Shown: positions 21,895-33,500 of the stretch, in pieces | Position numbering within the stretch: the first letter of the stretch is position 1 | How the letters are laid out: each line of letters starts with the position of its first letter | Origin: Conoideocrella luteorostrata | Lineage: Eukaryota > Ascomycota > Sordariomycetes > Hypocreales > Clavicipitaceae | DNA: 57,055 nt | NCBI GenBank assembly: GCA_032433595.1 | Contig: JASWJB010000290.1 | Location: forward strand, 1 to 57,055 | Direction: 5' to 3' | Program-made: the position numbers and the translations under genes | The notes under the pieces: generated by a model | What the model saw: only the letters and a program-made list of their open reading frames with translations | Told to the model about the DNA's origin: nothing | Database searches by the model: none

Positions 21895-23162
21895 CTAGGC
21901 CATGAACATGGTGTTTCTTTTTGCCCTTGGAGGTCGCTTGGGGTGAGCGCTACCAGAAAAGATGCTCATGCGACTCACTCTTTGAGGCCGCGGAGGGAGA
22001 AAGCCATCCTCGAACTCTAGAGGTACTTGTGGCAATTCCTTGTTGTCATGTGCGAAAGGCTGCTCACTGGAGGCCGGGTACAACAACGCAAATATAGGCC
22101 CCTTGTTGTTCGCACTTCTGGATGTGAGAATATCGTAGCGGACACCAAGCTTGCCAATTTTCTTTTCAATGTCTTCTGGTGTCCATAACCCACGCTTGGG
22201 CTCTTCATTCCAAGAGTAGTCTCCTGGTCCACTTGACCCATTGGGAACGTGGTAAATTTGATCAATGCGGAAGAAGGCATATGCGGCGACCGTCAAATAC
22301 TCAAGCATAAACTGAGTAGCGTAGAGCGTGGGTTTGCTGAATAACTGCTTGGGCCCGTTGTGGTTAAAGGATATGGCCAGCCTCACAGCGGCTCCGACTG
22401 TCATGACAGACGCACTGAAGACAAGCAAGCTTGCTTTAGCGCGGAAATCACCGGTGCCAAAGTTCTCGGGTGTCGGACCCGGCTTGGCGCTCGCGATGAA
22501 CAGCCACAGGAGAGGCGTGACAACCAGCATCATGTTCCAGCAGGCACCTACTTTCAGCGCTATCTCGGCCCCCTTCCCCTGGGCGGGTGCCAGGAAGCTG
22601 ATGCAAACTGCGACGATGTTCATAATTGTAACGGCCGGGCAGGTCCAGATCAGGAAGAAAGAGTAGCGGCTGAAAATGGGGTGCCAGCCAATGGAAGGAT
22701 GCATGGCTCGAACGAGGCGCTGTGCGAGAAAGAGGTTGACGGCGAAGACAACGACGGCACTGAGACATGTGGTGATTAGCCCAGCACTGTATAGGAGATT
22801 ATGGAAGTTGAATTGATGGAGACTTGCCCGCCGTTTTGGAAGACATTGGCGACCAGGACGATACCGGGCGCTTGAAGGCCGATAAAGGCCCAGAGAATGC
22901 GAAAGATGCAGGTGGTGACCCGGACCATGCAGAAGTCGAACATAAGACTCGAGAGAAGGAACTTGTGACCGCGTTTGGCGTTGGCCTTGTAGACGCTGAT
23001 GTGCAAGTAAGCGCCCAGGGAAAACAAGATGAGAAAGGTGAAGGTTACGGCAACGTCCAGCGTCGGCGTCGGAATGCCTCCCGGGAACTTCTTCATCTCA
23101 GGCGGCTTCTCCATCTGTCCCTCGGCGAGTGCCCGCTCGCCGGGAAAGACTTGTGCCGTCAT
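21895..23162 (-). CDS. Multi-pass membrane protein, DUF3112-like (2 exons, 399 aa)
   Basis: Exons are 23162-22828 and 22759-21895. The intron (22827-22760, 68 bp) has a GCAAGT donor and CTCAG acceptor, a GC-AG intron. No GT donor gives the right frame. The joined product reads VFQNGGAVVVFAVNLFLAQR without a break. The ATG at 23162 is the first suitable start. About seven hydrophobic segments follow an N-terminal ~45-residue soluble tail, beginning TPTLDVAVTFTFLILF and RGHKFLLSSLMFDFCMVR. The C-terminal ~110 residues are cytosol-like, with a basic end (SAHPKRPPRAKRN). This fits the fungal DUF3112 family, whose function is unknown. It lies inside the cluster, divergent from the regulator gene. 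A role in sensing, export or localisation is only a guess. Confidence 0.75.
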
Positions 23163-23289
23163 CTTGACAAGTGATGCTGCCGGCGATGGCGTTGCGTTGT
23201 GACGACTCGCCAAGCTGTTGGCTGCAGTTGAGTTGACCAGTGGCAATCTTGCGGCTGAACAAGGCAGCACTACACTACTACACGATAAT

Positions 23290-23516
23290 TGTAACGGGCT
23301 GAGCCCGGTAGTAGTCGCTCGGCTCGCACTCTCGCCTGTCTCGGCCCAGCAAGCAGAGACCCCACCAACATGCGAGATTAACAGGGTCGAACTCAGGAGC
23401 CTAGGAGCTCCGTGAGCTCTCCTTTTTCTTGTTCTGCTTTCTCGTTCTTCTTTAGCTTGTAGATACTTGTAATAGTCACCAAGCTAGTTCTTAATATGCT
23501 CGCTCGGGCCGTTACA
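23290..23516 (+). repeat. Solo LTR-like repeat, TGTAACGG...CCGTTACA
   Basis: The segment begins TGTAACGGGCTGAGCCCGG and ends GCTCGGGCCGTTACA, so its ends are perfect 8-bp inverted repeats with TG...CA termini. It sits in the divergent promoter between the membrane-protein and regulator genes. A related end, TGTAACGGCCCAAGC, occurs at 37680. No flanking duplication is evident. It is the only clear repeat inside the polyketide cluster. Confidence 0.55.
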
Positions 23517-23943
23517 GTAACGTGCTGTGGGTATGCATGGTGACGGTATATATAAAGCTGGGGCTTTATCTAGTCCAAATTAGTTCCATCCTAGCCCAAA
23601 GGGTCTTGGGAGTTCTATCTGTGAAACACCGGGCCGTGGCATCTTGTGGGGGTGAAGGTCGCCTGTTTCTGCTTGTTCTGCATCTCGGCAACGATTACTC
23701 CGCCCCACGTCTCGCCGGAGGGTCTATCGTGGACTGCTGTGCACGGCCAAGCAACACGGCTGCAGTGAGTTGCATGACATGTTGTAGATGTCTCCATGCC
23801 TGTCACTCTTAGCGTCTGGTTGATTGATTCCGACACCCGCCTCCTAAAATACGTTCGTCGGACCCACCTTTGATTCATCACCATCATCACTCAAGTCTCC
23901 AAATGTCAACGGCACTGAAATCTCCGTCTCCGTATCAGCACGG

Positions 23944-25266
23944 ATGACCAACGTCAAGCACGAAATGCAGCAGTATCCGAGCCCGTCTTTGTGCAGGATG
24001 CGATCAGCCTGCGACTCGTGCCACCAGAGCAAAGTCAAGTGCAGTGGTGGGAATCCTTGCAGCGGATGCCACAAGCTTGGCTTGTGCTGCAGCTACAGCT
24101 CGTCCAAACGCACCGGACGGCCCAGGGGCATCAAGAATAGAGTGACACGCCAACGCCTACGAGAACACATGCGGGAAGCCGCCGGGGCAGGTCGTGAGCC
24201 GCCCGCTTCTTCCGGCTTGAGCTTGACGCCGGCAGCATTCATGTCGACCGATTGCAGGGCGTCTCCCTCCCAACCGTCTCCCTCGCTGTGCCATTCCCCA
24301 ATAGACATTAACGTCCCCGAACGGAGGGCTTTTCATGCGTATCAGATGGATGCCCTGCTGGTATGTGTGTTTGTATGCTTGCCTGGTTGGAATTGAATTT
24401 GGACATACTCGGCCTCTGACTGCAAACAGATAGATTGTTTAGATCCAAGCCCTGCCGGCGTAGTAGATGACGCCTCAGACGTCAGTGGCTTAATCTACAC
24501 CTCGAATTCATCGCAACACTCTCTGCTTCCATCTGTGCCACTGTCCGTTCCGCAGAGGCAGCTGCCCCAAACATTTGACTTTGAAGAGGCCCGGCATTCA
24601 CGGAGCTCCTTGTCTTCTCCTCGCTCTCGATATGCATGTGCGTCCTGCGACTGCCTGCAACAGCTGGTAGCTCGGCTTGTGCAGTCCAAAGCCCACGAGC
24701 GACGTGGAGAGCAGCCCCTACAGGCAGCCGTGGCCATCTCGCGCGTGCGCGAAGGCGTGTCGGCATGGAAACGCCATTTACGGTGCACCGCCTGCATGGA
24801 ATCGGCTGATAAAGACTTGCTCCTCCTGTGCATCATGGAGATTCGCAAGGTACTGCCCGTGATTCAATGGGTAAGCCGAAATCTGGATCTGAGCGGCCAG
24901 GTTACTTTTACTCTTCAGGCGACCCCCGTGAGTGGCTCATGTCAAATGCCCGTAGCTTACGAGCTGGCTCGGGGCGAATCCCAAGCCATTGTGCGCACTA
25001 TTCTCTTACGCAGCATGGATTCCATCCTCGAGATCCTGGCCCAGATCCGAGAGCGCACTTCTCCAACGAAACCCCCTGGCGGGTTGCCCTCTACGTTCGA
25101 GCTGCACACTCCTCAACCACCACCCTCCTCTCTGTCAAGTCCGGGTTGTGACCATCTATTGTCAGTTTTGGAACCCCTAGGGGAACCACCAGGCTTTTTT
25201 GGACAGCCCTTGCAAAGTTTGATAGAGTCAGCAGAGAATCTGCAAAGAATAATTGCCGTAGAGTAG
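23944..25266 (+). CDS. AflR-type Zn2Cys6 transcription factor (2 exons, 417 aa)
   Basis: Exons are 23944-24360 and 24430-25266, with a 69-bp GT-AG phase-0 intron. Residues 21-47 form a C-x2-C-x6-C-x5-C-x2-C-x6-C zinc cluster (CDSCHQSKVKC ... CSGC), followed by the basic linker KRTGRPRGIKNR. This layout is typical of the aflatoxin regulator AflR group. The C-terminal half has the alpha-helical region with CRR-type 'RYACASCDCLQQLVARLVQ' and ends ESAENLQRIIAVE. The length is close to that of AflR family members. It is embedded between the pathway genes and is the most likely pathway-specific activator. It lies divergent from the membrane-protein gene and convergent with the thioesterase gene. 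Confidence 0.9.
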
Positions 25267-25581
25267 TAGCGAAGCACTGAATAGCAAAAAATTCTGTTTA
25301 CAACAGTATTCAAACAGCTGAGCGAACATGATGAGTTTTACTGCGTTATGGATATTTAATATCAGGTATTGTCAAGTTTAATATTCTGATAAGCTCTTCT
25401 ATACGCTTTCAGTGCTCCCATCTAACATGTATCTACAGCTCTATTTAATCATAGTTTGAGCATCTTCATTGATTATTTGTAGCTGTGCATAATCTCTTTC
25501 CGGCCTGCCGGACTTGAGTTCTTGTCCGTCCGTATTACCCATGTTCATCAAAACTCTTTGATACTCTCACACATACTTATA
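25267..25581. other. Convergent 3' intergenic region
   Basis: This ~315-bp AT-rich stretch separates the 3' ends of the regulator (plus) and thioesterase (minus) genes. It presumably holds their terminators and poly(A) sites. No coding frame or repeat is recognised. Confidence 0.4.
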
Positions 25582-26774
25582 TCAAGGCTCAATCACTCGC
25601 TGCCAGTGCGACCGTCGGTCAGAGGTGATGCCAATCACGGCATCACGTAGGAGATCGCTCATCTGCGCCACCTGCGACTTCACTTAGTGGAAATGCGTTT
25701 TAGGTCATCTGCCAATATACTTACATGAGGCTTGTTGATCATGGTGAAATGCGTTCCCGATTGAGTCGCAATAGCCATTCCCTTGCTAGGTAGCAGCTCG
25801 TCCCATCCATTCGGTCCAAGGTCATCCTTGCCCTGCAGCAAAAATCTGGATACTTTGACGCTGGCATCGAGACCAGACTTGATCAACGCATGTTGATCCA
25901 GGACACCGTCTCGGCTCCAGATGATGTATGTCTCCATCTCATCAGCCGAGTTAATTCGTCGCGGGCGGTAGTTACCAACGGCAACCAGTGTCGAGCGGAA
26001 ATGCTGGACCAGCCGGTCCGGTATTTCCTGAGAGCCCCAGTTGCCCATCAGATTTCGAGATGCGAGATAGTTGATGACTTCCATGGACAGAGACTCAAAG
26101 ACAGTGCGGCATGGCGAGTCTATCAGAATCAATTTGTCCACTGTGTGTCCGTCTCGTAGGAGGCGCTTGGCGACTTCATATGAGTAGTAGCCTCCCGCAG
26201 ACCATCCACCGAGGATGTACCGGCCCCTTCGTGGTTGACGGCGGTATATCTCGCACACCCATTGAGATGCAAGATCCTCAATGGAGCAACGGTACGACCC
26301 AGCATCTCGTAGGTATGGGCTGTTCATCCCGATGATACAGATGGCCGGGTGCACCAATGGAAGATTTGCGTACGCCATGGCAGAGCCGCTGCCGTCCGGG
26401 AAGAGAAATACGGTGTGGCGGCTTGACGCTGGGTTGTTCTGCAAAACGATGGAAAGCGGTACAGAGATTGACGCCACGCACCTCAGCTTGGTTGGTGCGG
26501 GTGCAGTGATGGGAGCACTGGGAGTAATAACAATGTGAATAGGCGCCTCGTAGAAACGACGGAAAGCACCAACAGTGGGTTTCTGGTCGAAAATGTCCTG
26601 CGGCAGAGCCTCCCCACGAGGCCCTCTCAGGTGCGCCACGATAGCTGTGGCGAGAACGTGATTGATACCGAGCGTGACGAACTCCATGTCGTCAGTCTCA
26701 ATAATCTCCGCAGGCTCCAGTCCGCTCTCCTGCGCAATGATGTTGAGCGCATCTTGCCACACAGTGACAGCCAT
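25582..26774 (-). CDS. Stand-alone pseudo-ACP-thioesterase didomain (2 exons, 379 aa)
   Basis: Exons are 26774-25725 and 25671-25582, joined over a 53-bp GTAAGT...CGCAG intron. Without splicing the frame ends at 25680 after NKPHVSILADDLKRI. Splicing gives NKPHVAQMSDLLRDAV, which I prefer. Residues ~1-80 have the ACP fold pattern (AQESGLEPAEI ... LGINHVLAT ... LPQDIFDQKPTVGAF), but the D-S attachment motif is N-H, so the carrier serine is missing (His39). Residues ~115-379 are an alpha/beta-hydrolase thioesterase with GWSAGG (Ser ~192), LILIDSPC and GTHFTM (His ~342). In ordinary non-reducing PKSs this ACP-TE part is the C-terminus of the synthase. Here it is a separate gene, divergent from the reducing PKS. 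It likely releases, and may cyclise, the chain carried on the NR-PKS ACP. Confidence 0.9.
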
Positions 26775-27527
26775 GATGAGATGATGCAGATGAATGATGA
26801 TGATGTTGGGGCGGGCAAATGTACGACGATGAAATTTGTGATTCTCGTCAGGGACGGGGCAGGCACATGTTCTCGACATTATACATGTTTACGGCTGAAA
26901 AAAATGATGTCAGCTTGTGACTAGTATCTTTTCCAAGCCAAAGCTAGATATTAAACATTAGAATAATCCACTCCTGATGTGACAAGCTAGCAGCTGACCG
27001 CCGCATACCGTTTGACACCTGAAACGAGTATTACAGGAATGTTTTGGCCACGAAGACATTGCCTAATGTGGAAAATGCCGTCGGCGAGTTTTTGGACGCT
27101 TTTATTTCGGCCGGGTCTCGGGAACGCCATGTTTCAATGTCGTCAGACGCCGAGCCGAACCCCTTCTTTCATGCCACAAAAGTCAGTCCCGAATTTAGTC
27201 AGTTCACGGACTCATGGTCAAGGCGGGGCTATGGCCGTGCTCAATCGTCCGGGCGAGCGACGGAAGTGGACAATATGGACGATGTGAACAACATGAACTA
27301 TATAGAGACATTTTTCATAAAAGTTACGGGTGCTGATAGGAATGCAGTGCTCTTGAATGGGTATAACTCGATGTTTAGGAGTCGCAGACTCGAGTACGGT
27401 GCGCGACATCGCTTTCATCTTAATCACCCTCGCCTTCCCTTTTGTTCTCTGGTTCTTAAAATACAGCCATCCCAGCGTCCTCTACATTATTCCTCTGTAA
27501 GCAGTGCACTTGGTAAAGACGTGCCCA
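26775..27527. promoter_or_regulatory. Divergent promoter between thioesterase and reducing PKS
   Basis: These 753 bp separate two start codons that point away from each other, so both genes are probably controlled from here. GGTCTCGG occurs at 27114-27121, and the 11-mer TCGGCGAGTTT at 27081-27091. Both words are also present in the NR-PKS upstream region at 17552-17566. An open frame of 197 codons (27044-27637) runs into the PKS in another frame and is judged to be chance. Confidence 0.5.
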
Positions 27528-30500
27528 ATGCAAGCTCCAGCACCATCCAGAGACGACATCGCCGTCATCGGCTTGTCGTGCCGCTTCCCGGGCGAAGCAG
27601 ACACAGCCGAGCACTTTTGGGATTTCATCTGCAATGAACGCAGTATGTACCGTACTCCAATACCATAACATGTGTTCGCTGCTCCATGTCGGGCCTTGCC
27701 ACTGACGAGAACTCAGATGCATACTCCGAGAATCCGGATCGGTGGACGCCGGATGCCTTTCACTACGGCGAGAAAAAAATCAACACCAGTCTGCCCCGGG
27801 GAGGGCATTTTTTGAAGCAAGATGTGGCCGCTTTTGACGCCAGCTTCTTCAACCTCTCCAAAGTCGAGGCAGAATCCATGGACCCTCAGCAGCGCATCAT
27901 CATGGAGGTGACATACGAGTCAATGGAGAGCGCAGGCCTCCGAGTCGACCAGCTCGCTGGCTCGCGGACTGGCGTGTTTATGGCCAGTTTCACGAGCGAC
28001 TACCGAGAAATGCTTTACCGCGATGCTGAGACGGCGCCTCTCTACACGGCAACAGGTACTAGCAACACATCAACCTCGAACCGCGTGTCGTGGTTCTTCG
28101 ACCTGCGAGGGCCCAGCTTGACCGTTAACACGGCATGCTCATCCAGCCTGGTGGCATGCCATCTCGCTTGCCAAAGTCTATGGAGTGGCGAGACGGAGAG
28201 CACCATTGTAGGCGGCACCAGTCTGCTGCTGAACCCTGACATGTTTCTGTACCTTTCCAACCAGCAGTTCCTGGCTCCTGACGGCCAGTGCAAGAGCTTT
28301 GACGAGTCTGGCGACGGCTATGCTAGAGGTGAGGGCACTGGAGTTGTCATCTTGAAGCGAGTTGCCGACGCCGTCGCGGACGGCAACCCGATCCGCGCCA
28401 TCATCCGTGGTAGCGGCTGCAACCAGGACGGCCATACAAAGGGCTTTACCATCCCCAGCGTTGAGGCTCAAGCCTCGCTCATTGCTGAAACGTATCGCAA
28501 CGCAGGTCTTTCGCTTGCAGAAACGCGCTACATCGAGGCTCACGGGACTGGCACGCAGGCAGGAGACACGCGTGAGATGGAAGGCATTGCACGAACATTC
28601 AGTCAGCATCGGGTAGCATCAGACGAGCTGCTAGTTGGATCAGTCAAAGCAAATATTGGGCACCTTGAAGCCTGTGCTGGACTGGCCTCGTTCATAAAGT
28701 GCGTGTACATCCTGGAAACGGGGGTGATACCGCCGACGCCGAGTGTCCGCGTTCCAAATCCCATGATCCGCTGGGAGGAATGGCATCTCAAGGTGCCTAC
28801 GGCACAAACACTATGGCCGACCAAGAGCCTGCGGCGAATTAGCATACAGGGTTTCGGGTATGGCGGTACAAACGCGCATCTGATTCTAGACGATGCGGCC
28901 CATTATCTCCAGGGACGCAATCTCAGAGGTCACCACTACACCAGTACACATCCTCAGACACAGAGGCTTTTGACCCCGGCAGTCCATACAGATGCACCAA
29001 AGCAGCAACTGCCGCTGTTATTTTTGTTCCGGGCAAATGATCGCGAGGGCCTGGGGCGCGTCCGCTCGTCGTTGGCACAGCATCTCGAGCCGCTTCTGAG
29101 GTTATGGTCGCAGGATTCGAGAGGCAGTGACGCATACCTACGAAATTTGGCCTTCACCCTCGCCAGTCGACGGTCCCGTCTTAAATGGCAGACGTATGCC
29201 ACGGCTTCTACTCCAGAGGAGTTGCTCCAAGTCCTCAAGGACGAGGGCAACACGTGGGCGGCTCCCGAGGTTCGCCTCGCCGCATCGTCTCCTCGACTCG
29301 GGTTCATCTTTACCGGACAGGGTGCCCAATGGGCTCGCATGGGATTTGAATTGATGGCATACCCAGTGTTCCGCCAAAGCGTCAAGGAGTCCGATATTTT
29401 TCTGCGTGACGCTCTCGGCTGCCCATGGTCTGCTTTCGACGAGCTTGCTAAGCCGCAGACCACGTCCCGTCTCTCCGAGGCAGCGTATAGCCAGACGCTC
29501 TGCACAGTTCTTCAAATAGCCCTAATCGACTTGCTTGAGCATTGGAACGTCTGTCCTACACGCGTTGCAGGACATTCAAGCGGCGAAATTGCTGCTGCGT
29601 ACAGCATAGGCGCCCTGACCAAGCACGACAGTCTGAGGGTTGCCTACTACCGAGGAATCCTCTCCTCGGAGATGCAGCGAACGCACAAGGACCGTAAGGG
29701 AGCCATGATAGCCATTGGGGCTTCCCCGGAGAAGGTAGAAGAGTGGCTGGCAAAGCTGACCCAGGGACGAGTTGTCGTTGCTTGCATCAACTCGCCGGCG
29801 AGCGTCGCGGCATCTGGCGACGCAGCGGGTATCACCGAACTTCTTTCGATAGTCCAGCAGGCCGGCATATTTGGGCGCAAGCTGCAGGTGGATGTGGCAT
29901 ACCACTCTCACCATATGCAGTCGGCTTCCACTGCATACTCTGAGCTCCTAAAGGATCTCGCGCCGCTGCCAGCGCGTCAGGGGTGCACCATGCACTCGAG
30001 CGTCCTGGGTGGCGTAATCGATACCACGGAACTCGGTGCTTCTAACTGGGTACGCAACCTAGTTTCTCCAGTACGCTTCTATGAAGCTGTATCCAGCCTC
30101 ATTTCCACCGGGGACAAGCCGGCCGTGGATGTGCTCGTTGAAATCGGGCCACACGCTGCGCTCAAGGGGCCCGTCCAACAGATCCTAAGGGCTCAGGGCT
30201 TGTCCGCAATCAAGTACATGAGTGTCCTTTCTCGAGGACAGAACGCCGTAAAGACGGCTTTGGCTTGCGCGGGCGAGCTTATCCTGTCAGGTGCACCCGT
30301 TACGATGGCTCACGTAAACCTTGAGTCCGGGCCGAGTCCGTTGGTCGATCTGCCCCCATATCCTTGGAACCGCTCTACCCGATTCTGGGCCGAGTCGCGC
30401 CTTTCCCGAGAGTATCGGCTTCGTAAGCACGCCCGACTGCCGCTGCTGGGAAGCCCCTGCCCCACGATGGGCGCCCGCGAGAGATATTGGCGTGGCATGG

Positions 30501-33500
30501 TGAGGCTGGAGGAGGAACCCTGGATCCGGGACCATGAGATTCAGGGGTCTATCCTGTATCCTGGAGCCGGGTTCTTGATCATGGCTATAGAAGCTGTTGC
30601 TGCTTCGCAGCAGGCAAGCAAGCAGCGCAAAGCAAGCGCATTCCGACTGCGAGATGTACACGTCGACGCTGCGTTGGTGGTGACGGAGGATAGCTTTGCC
30701 GAGGTGATTCTGCAACTCCGACCTCATCTTCTCGCGCTGGGTAGCGACCAGTCGTCCTGGATGGAGTTCACCGTCAATTCATCCATTGGAAGCGGTGCTC
30801 TGCGTCAGAACTGCACCGGCCTAATCACGATCGAGTACGACGCGGACGCAGACTCGGCCATGGACCGCGAGCGTGCCTTGGAGTCAGATATGGCTTGCGA
30901 CTGGTACAACAAGACGTACATCTCTTGCCAGCAGTACGTCGATATTGGCAAATTTTACTCGCGCCTTGCCTCTCTTGGTCTTTCCTATGGGCCAAGCTTT
31001 GCGAACGTGACGGAGATTCGGAGGACAGGGGAAGGCCAGTGTATTGCCGCCGTCCGTATTCCTGCAGTGGACAGCCTGGTGCCGCCCGCATACCGCAGCC
31101 ATCCTCATATAATTCATCCAGGGACGTTGGATGCTATCTTTCACCTTGCCTTTGCGGCGTTCGGGGACTCTTTGCTTCCGGGGCCCATGGTCCCAACGAC
31201 CATCGACGAGCTAGTCGTTGCAGCAGACACGCCACACAACCCTGGCACTCTGCTCCGCGGAGTTTCGCGTTCTTATCCTCACGGCTTCCGAGAGCTCATC
31301 TCCGACATTACCATGCTGGATGACCAAAGAAGCAGAGCTGTAGTGCAAATCAAGGGGTTCCGTTGCACCGACGTATCCCGGGGAAGCATGGTGTCGGAGG
31401 AGGCGTCAGCAGAAGGTCGAGCGATCAGCTTCCGTCTTGAGTGGAAGCCAGCAATTGACTTGCTGACGTGTGAGCAGCTACGGACATATGTTGGTCGTTT
31501 TGCCAAGCAGGAGGATGCGTCCAACCTCGTTCGTGCCACGGAACTGAACAGTCATATTCGACATCTTGAAGGAGTTTTACCTCCGGTTGCGCTGAATCCT
31601 ACTGTGGCAAATTTCTCTGGTTGGCTGTCAACCAAGTCCGAAAAGCTCACTCATGGCGCTGCTGTATTATCCAAAGACTTATCGCCGGGAGGTGACATAC
31701 TCGCAATCAAGGACGCCTTGACCGCAGTGCATGTAGGAGGTACTCCACCAGCAGAACAACAAGACAGAATATTGAGAGAGGTAGAGCAAAATGGCGCTCT
31801 GTCCATTCTATTAAGGTCGCTCGACGCAGTAAGTGCAACTTTTCATATTTCTATACGGCATGGAAGGCGTCAAGTGTAAGGTACTGATACACGATGTAGT
31901 ATATCGACCTTCGGCATCATGCCAAGCCCAACCTGTCGATTCTTGAGCTGAGCCTCGACTCAGTGCCATACTCCATCTTTGCAGCCCTGCCTAGTCGACA
32001 GAGAATTCTCCAAACAGCGCGGCTTGCCATTAGAGTGCCTCAAGAGGGCGTCGCAGACCGAATCAGGGGCCAGTTTGGGTCTCAGGCATCAGATATCGAC
32101 ATTTCTGTTGCAGACTTTACAACGACACTCGACGAGGCCTCGGGAAAACATGACATTATTCTTATATTTGACCCTGGATTCGTACAAGCAAAGCTAGAGG
32201 TTGTTTTGCGAAAGGCGCGCAAACTGTTGAATTCGGGAGGCAGGATTGTTGTTGCGGAAGTCGGCGAGCCTGGGCTCTACTTGGGCATGGCACTGGGCTG
32301 TCTTCGTTGGACAAGGTAGTTATGCGCTTTGATTGTTTCATCTTCGGCTACGGCTACAATTGAAGCAATATTTCAGGTTACTAACAATACTTTCCTCCAG
32401 AAACCTAGACTCCGTGCAGAGTAACTGGACATCGTGCCTTGCGCGGTCGGGACTGATGCCTGCTCTCGAGCTTATGGACATCAAAAAAGAGTTTACTGTT
32501 CATGGACACTTCCGCCTCAGTCTCACAGGTAATGCCGCCGAGCAGACCAATGGTGATGATCGCCAGCCGCAGCAAGTCACTCTTATCGAATCCGCCAATG
32601 CATCTGTCATGGCACAAGAAGTCGTGGCAGCCGTAGCCCAGCGTCTTCGGGAGATGTCAATTCCCACAAAGCGCGTCTGTTGGGGCCCCGATGTGTCGCA
32701 ACTCAGGGGCAAGCCTTGCATTGTCCTAACGGACTTGGAGTCTGCGCTTCTCAAGAACCTAACACCAGAGGGTCTCTCGGCCTTGGAGTCACTTTTCTCG
32801 CATGCTGAGAGCACCCTCTGGATTAGTGGCCCCCTGGGACCCGATGCTGCTCTGATAACCGGCCTGTCTCGCAGCGTTTGCAACGAGGCGGTTGGAGTCC
32901 GCATACGCACGCTCGAGGTGACAGATCTGCCCATCCTCGAGGCCGACAGCTACGCCGACTTAGTCACTCGTGTTTTTCAGTATTGTGGTCCTGATACAGA
33001 GTTTATGTGGCATACAGAGGCGCTGCTCGTCAGCCGGCTGGTCGAGAACGAGGCTCGAAACAAGGAGATTGCACAGCTGCTTGGCCGAGGAGAAAAAACC
33101 GCAGTTGCGACTATGCTACAGGAGAAACCAGAGGGACTGAAGTTGTGCATGCGCCAGATTGGCATGCTAGACTCTGTTTGCTTTGAGCCAGATCCGTTAG
33201 CTTTGGAGCCACTGGAAGCAGGCGAGGTGGAAGTCGACGTAAAAGCCTCAGGGGTGAAGTAAGTCTCCCCAGGAATGTTACCGGCTTTTCTTATCTTAGG
33301 TCCCATTTCTAACATGCTGCAGCTTCCGAGACGTCATGGTCGCGCTGGGACAAATCCCAGACCGGACATTCGGGTTCGAGGGAGCAGGTGTCGTTCGCCG
33401 TATCCATCCTTCAGAGACACGCCTCCGCCCAGGAGACCGAGTCGTCTTCCTCTCTCACGGAGCTCATCGTACTGTTCATCGCGTCTGTGCCGAATACGCC

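Noticed and set aside
23290..23516. Bidirectional regulatory palindrome in the regulator promoter
   Set aside because: The inverted ends TGTAACGG/CCGTTACA are better explained as LTR termini, because a similar end occurs at 37680.
27044..27637. 197-codon plus-strand open frame before the reducing PKS
   Set aside because: Its end overlaps the PKS first exon in a different frame and ends in Arg/His-rich nonsense. Judged chance within the divergent promoter.
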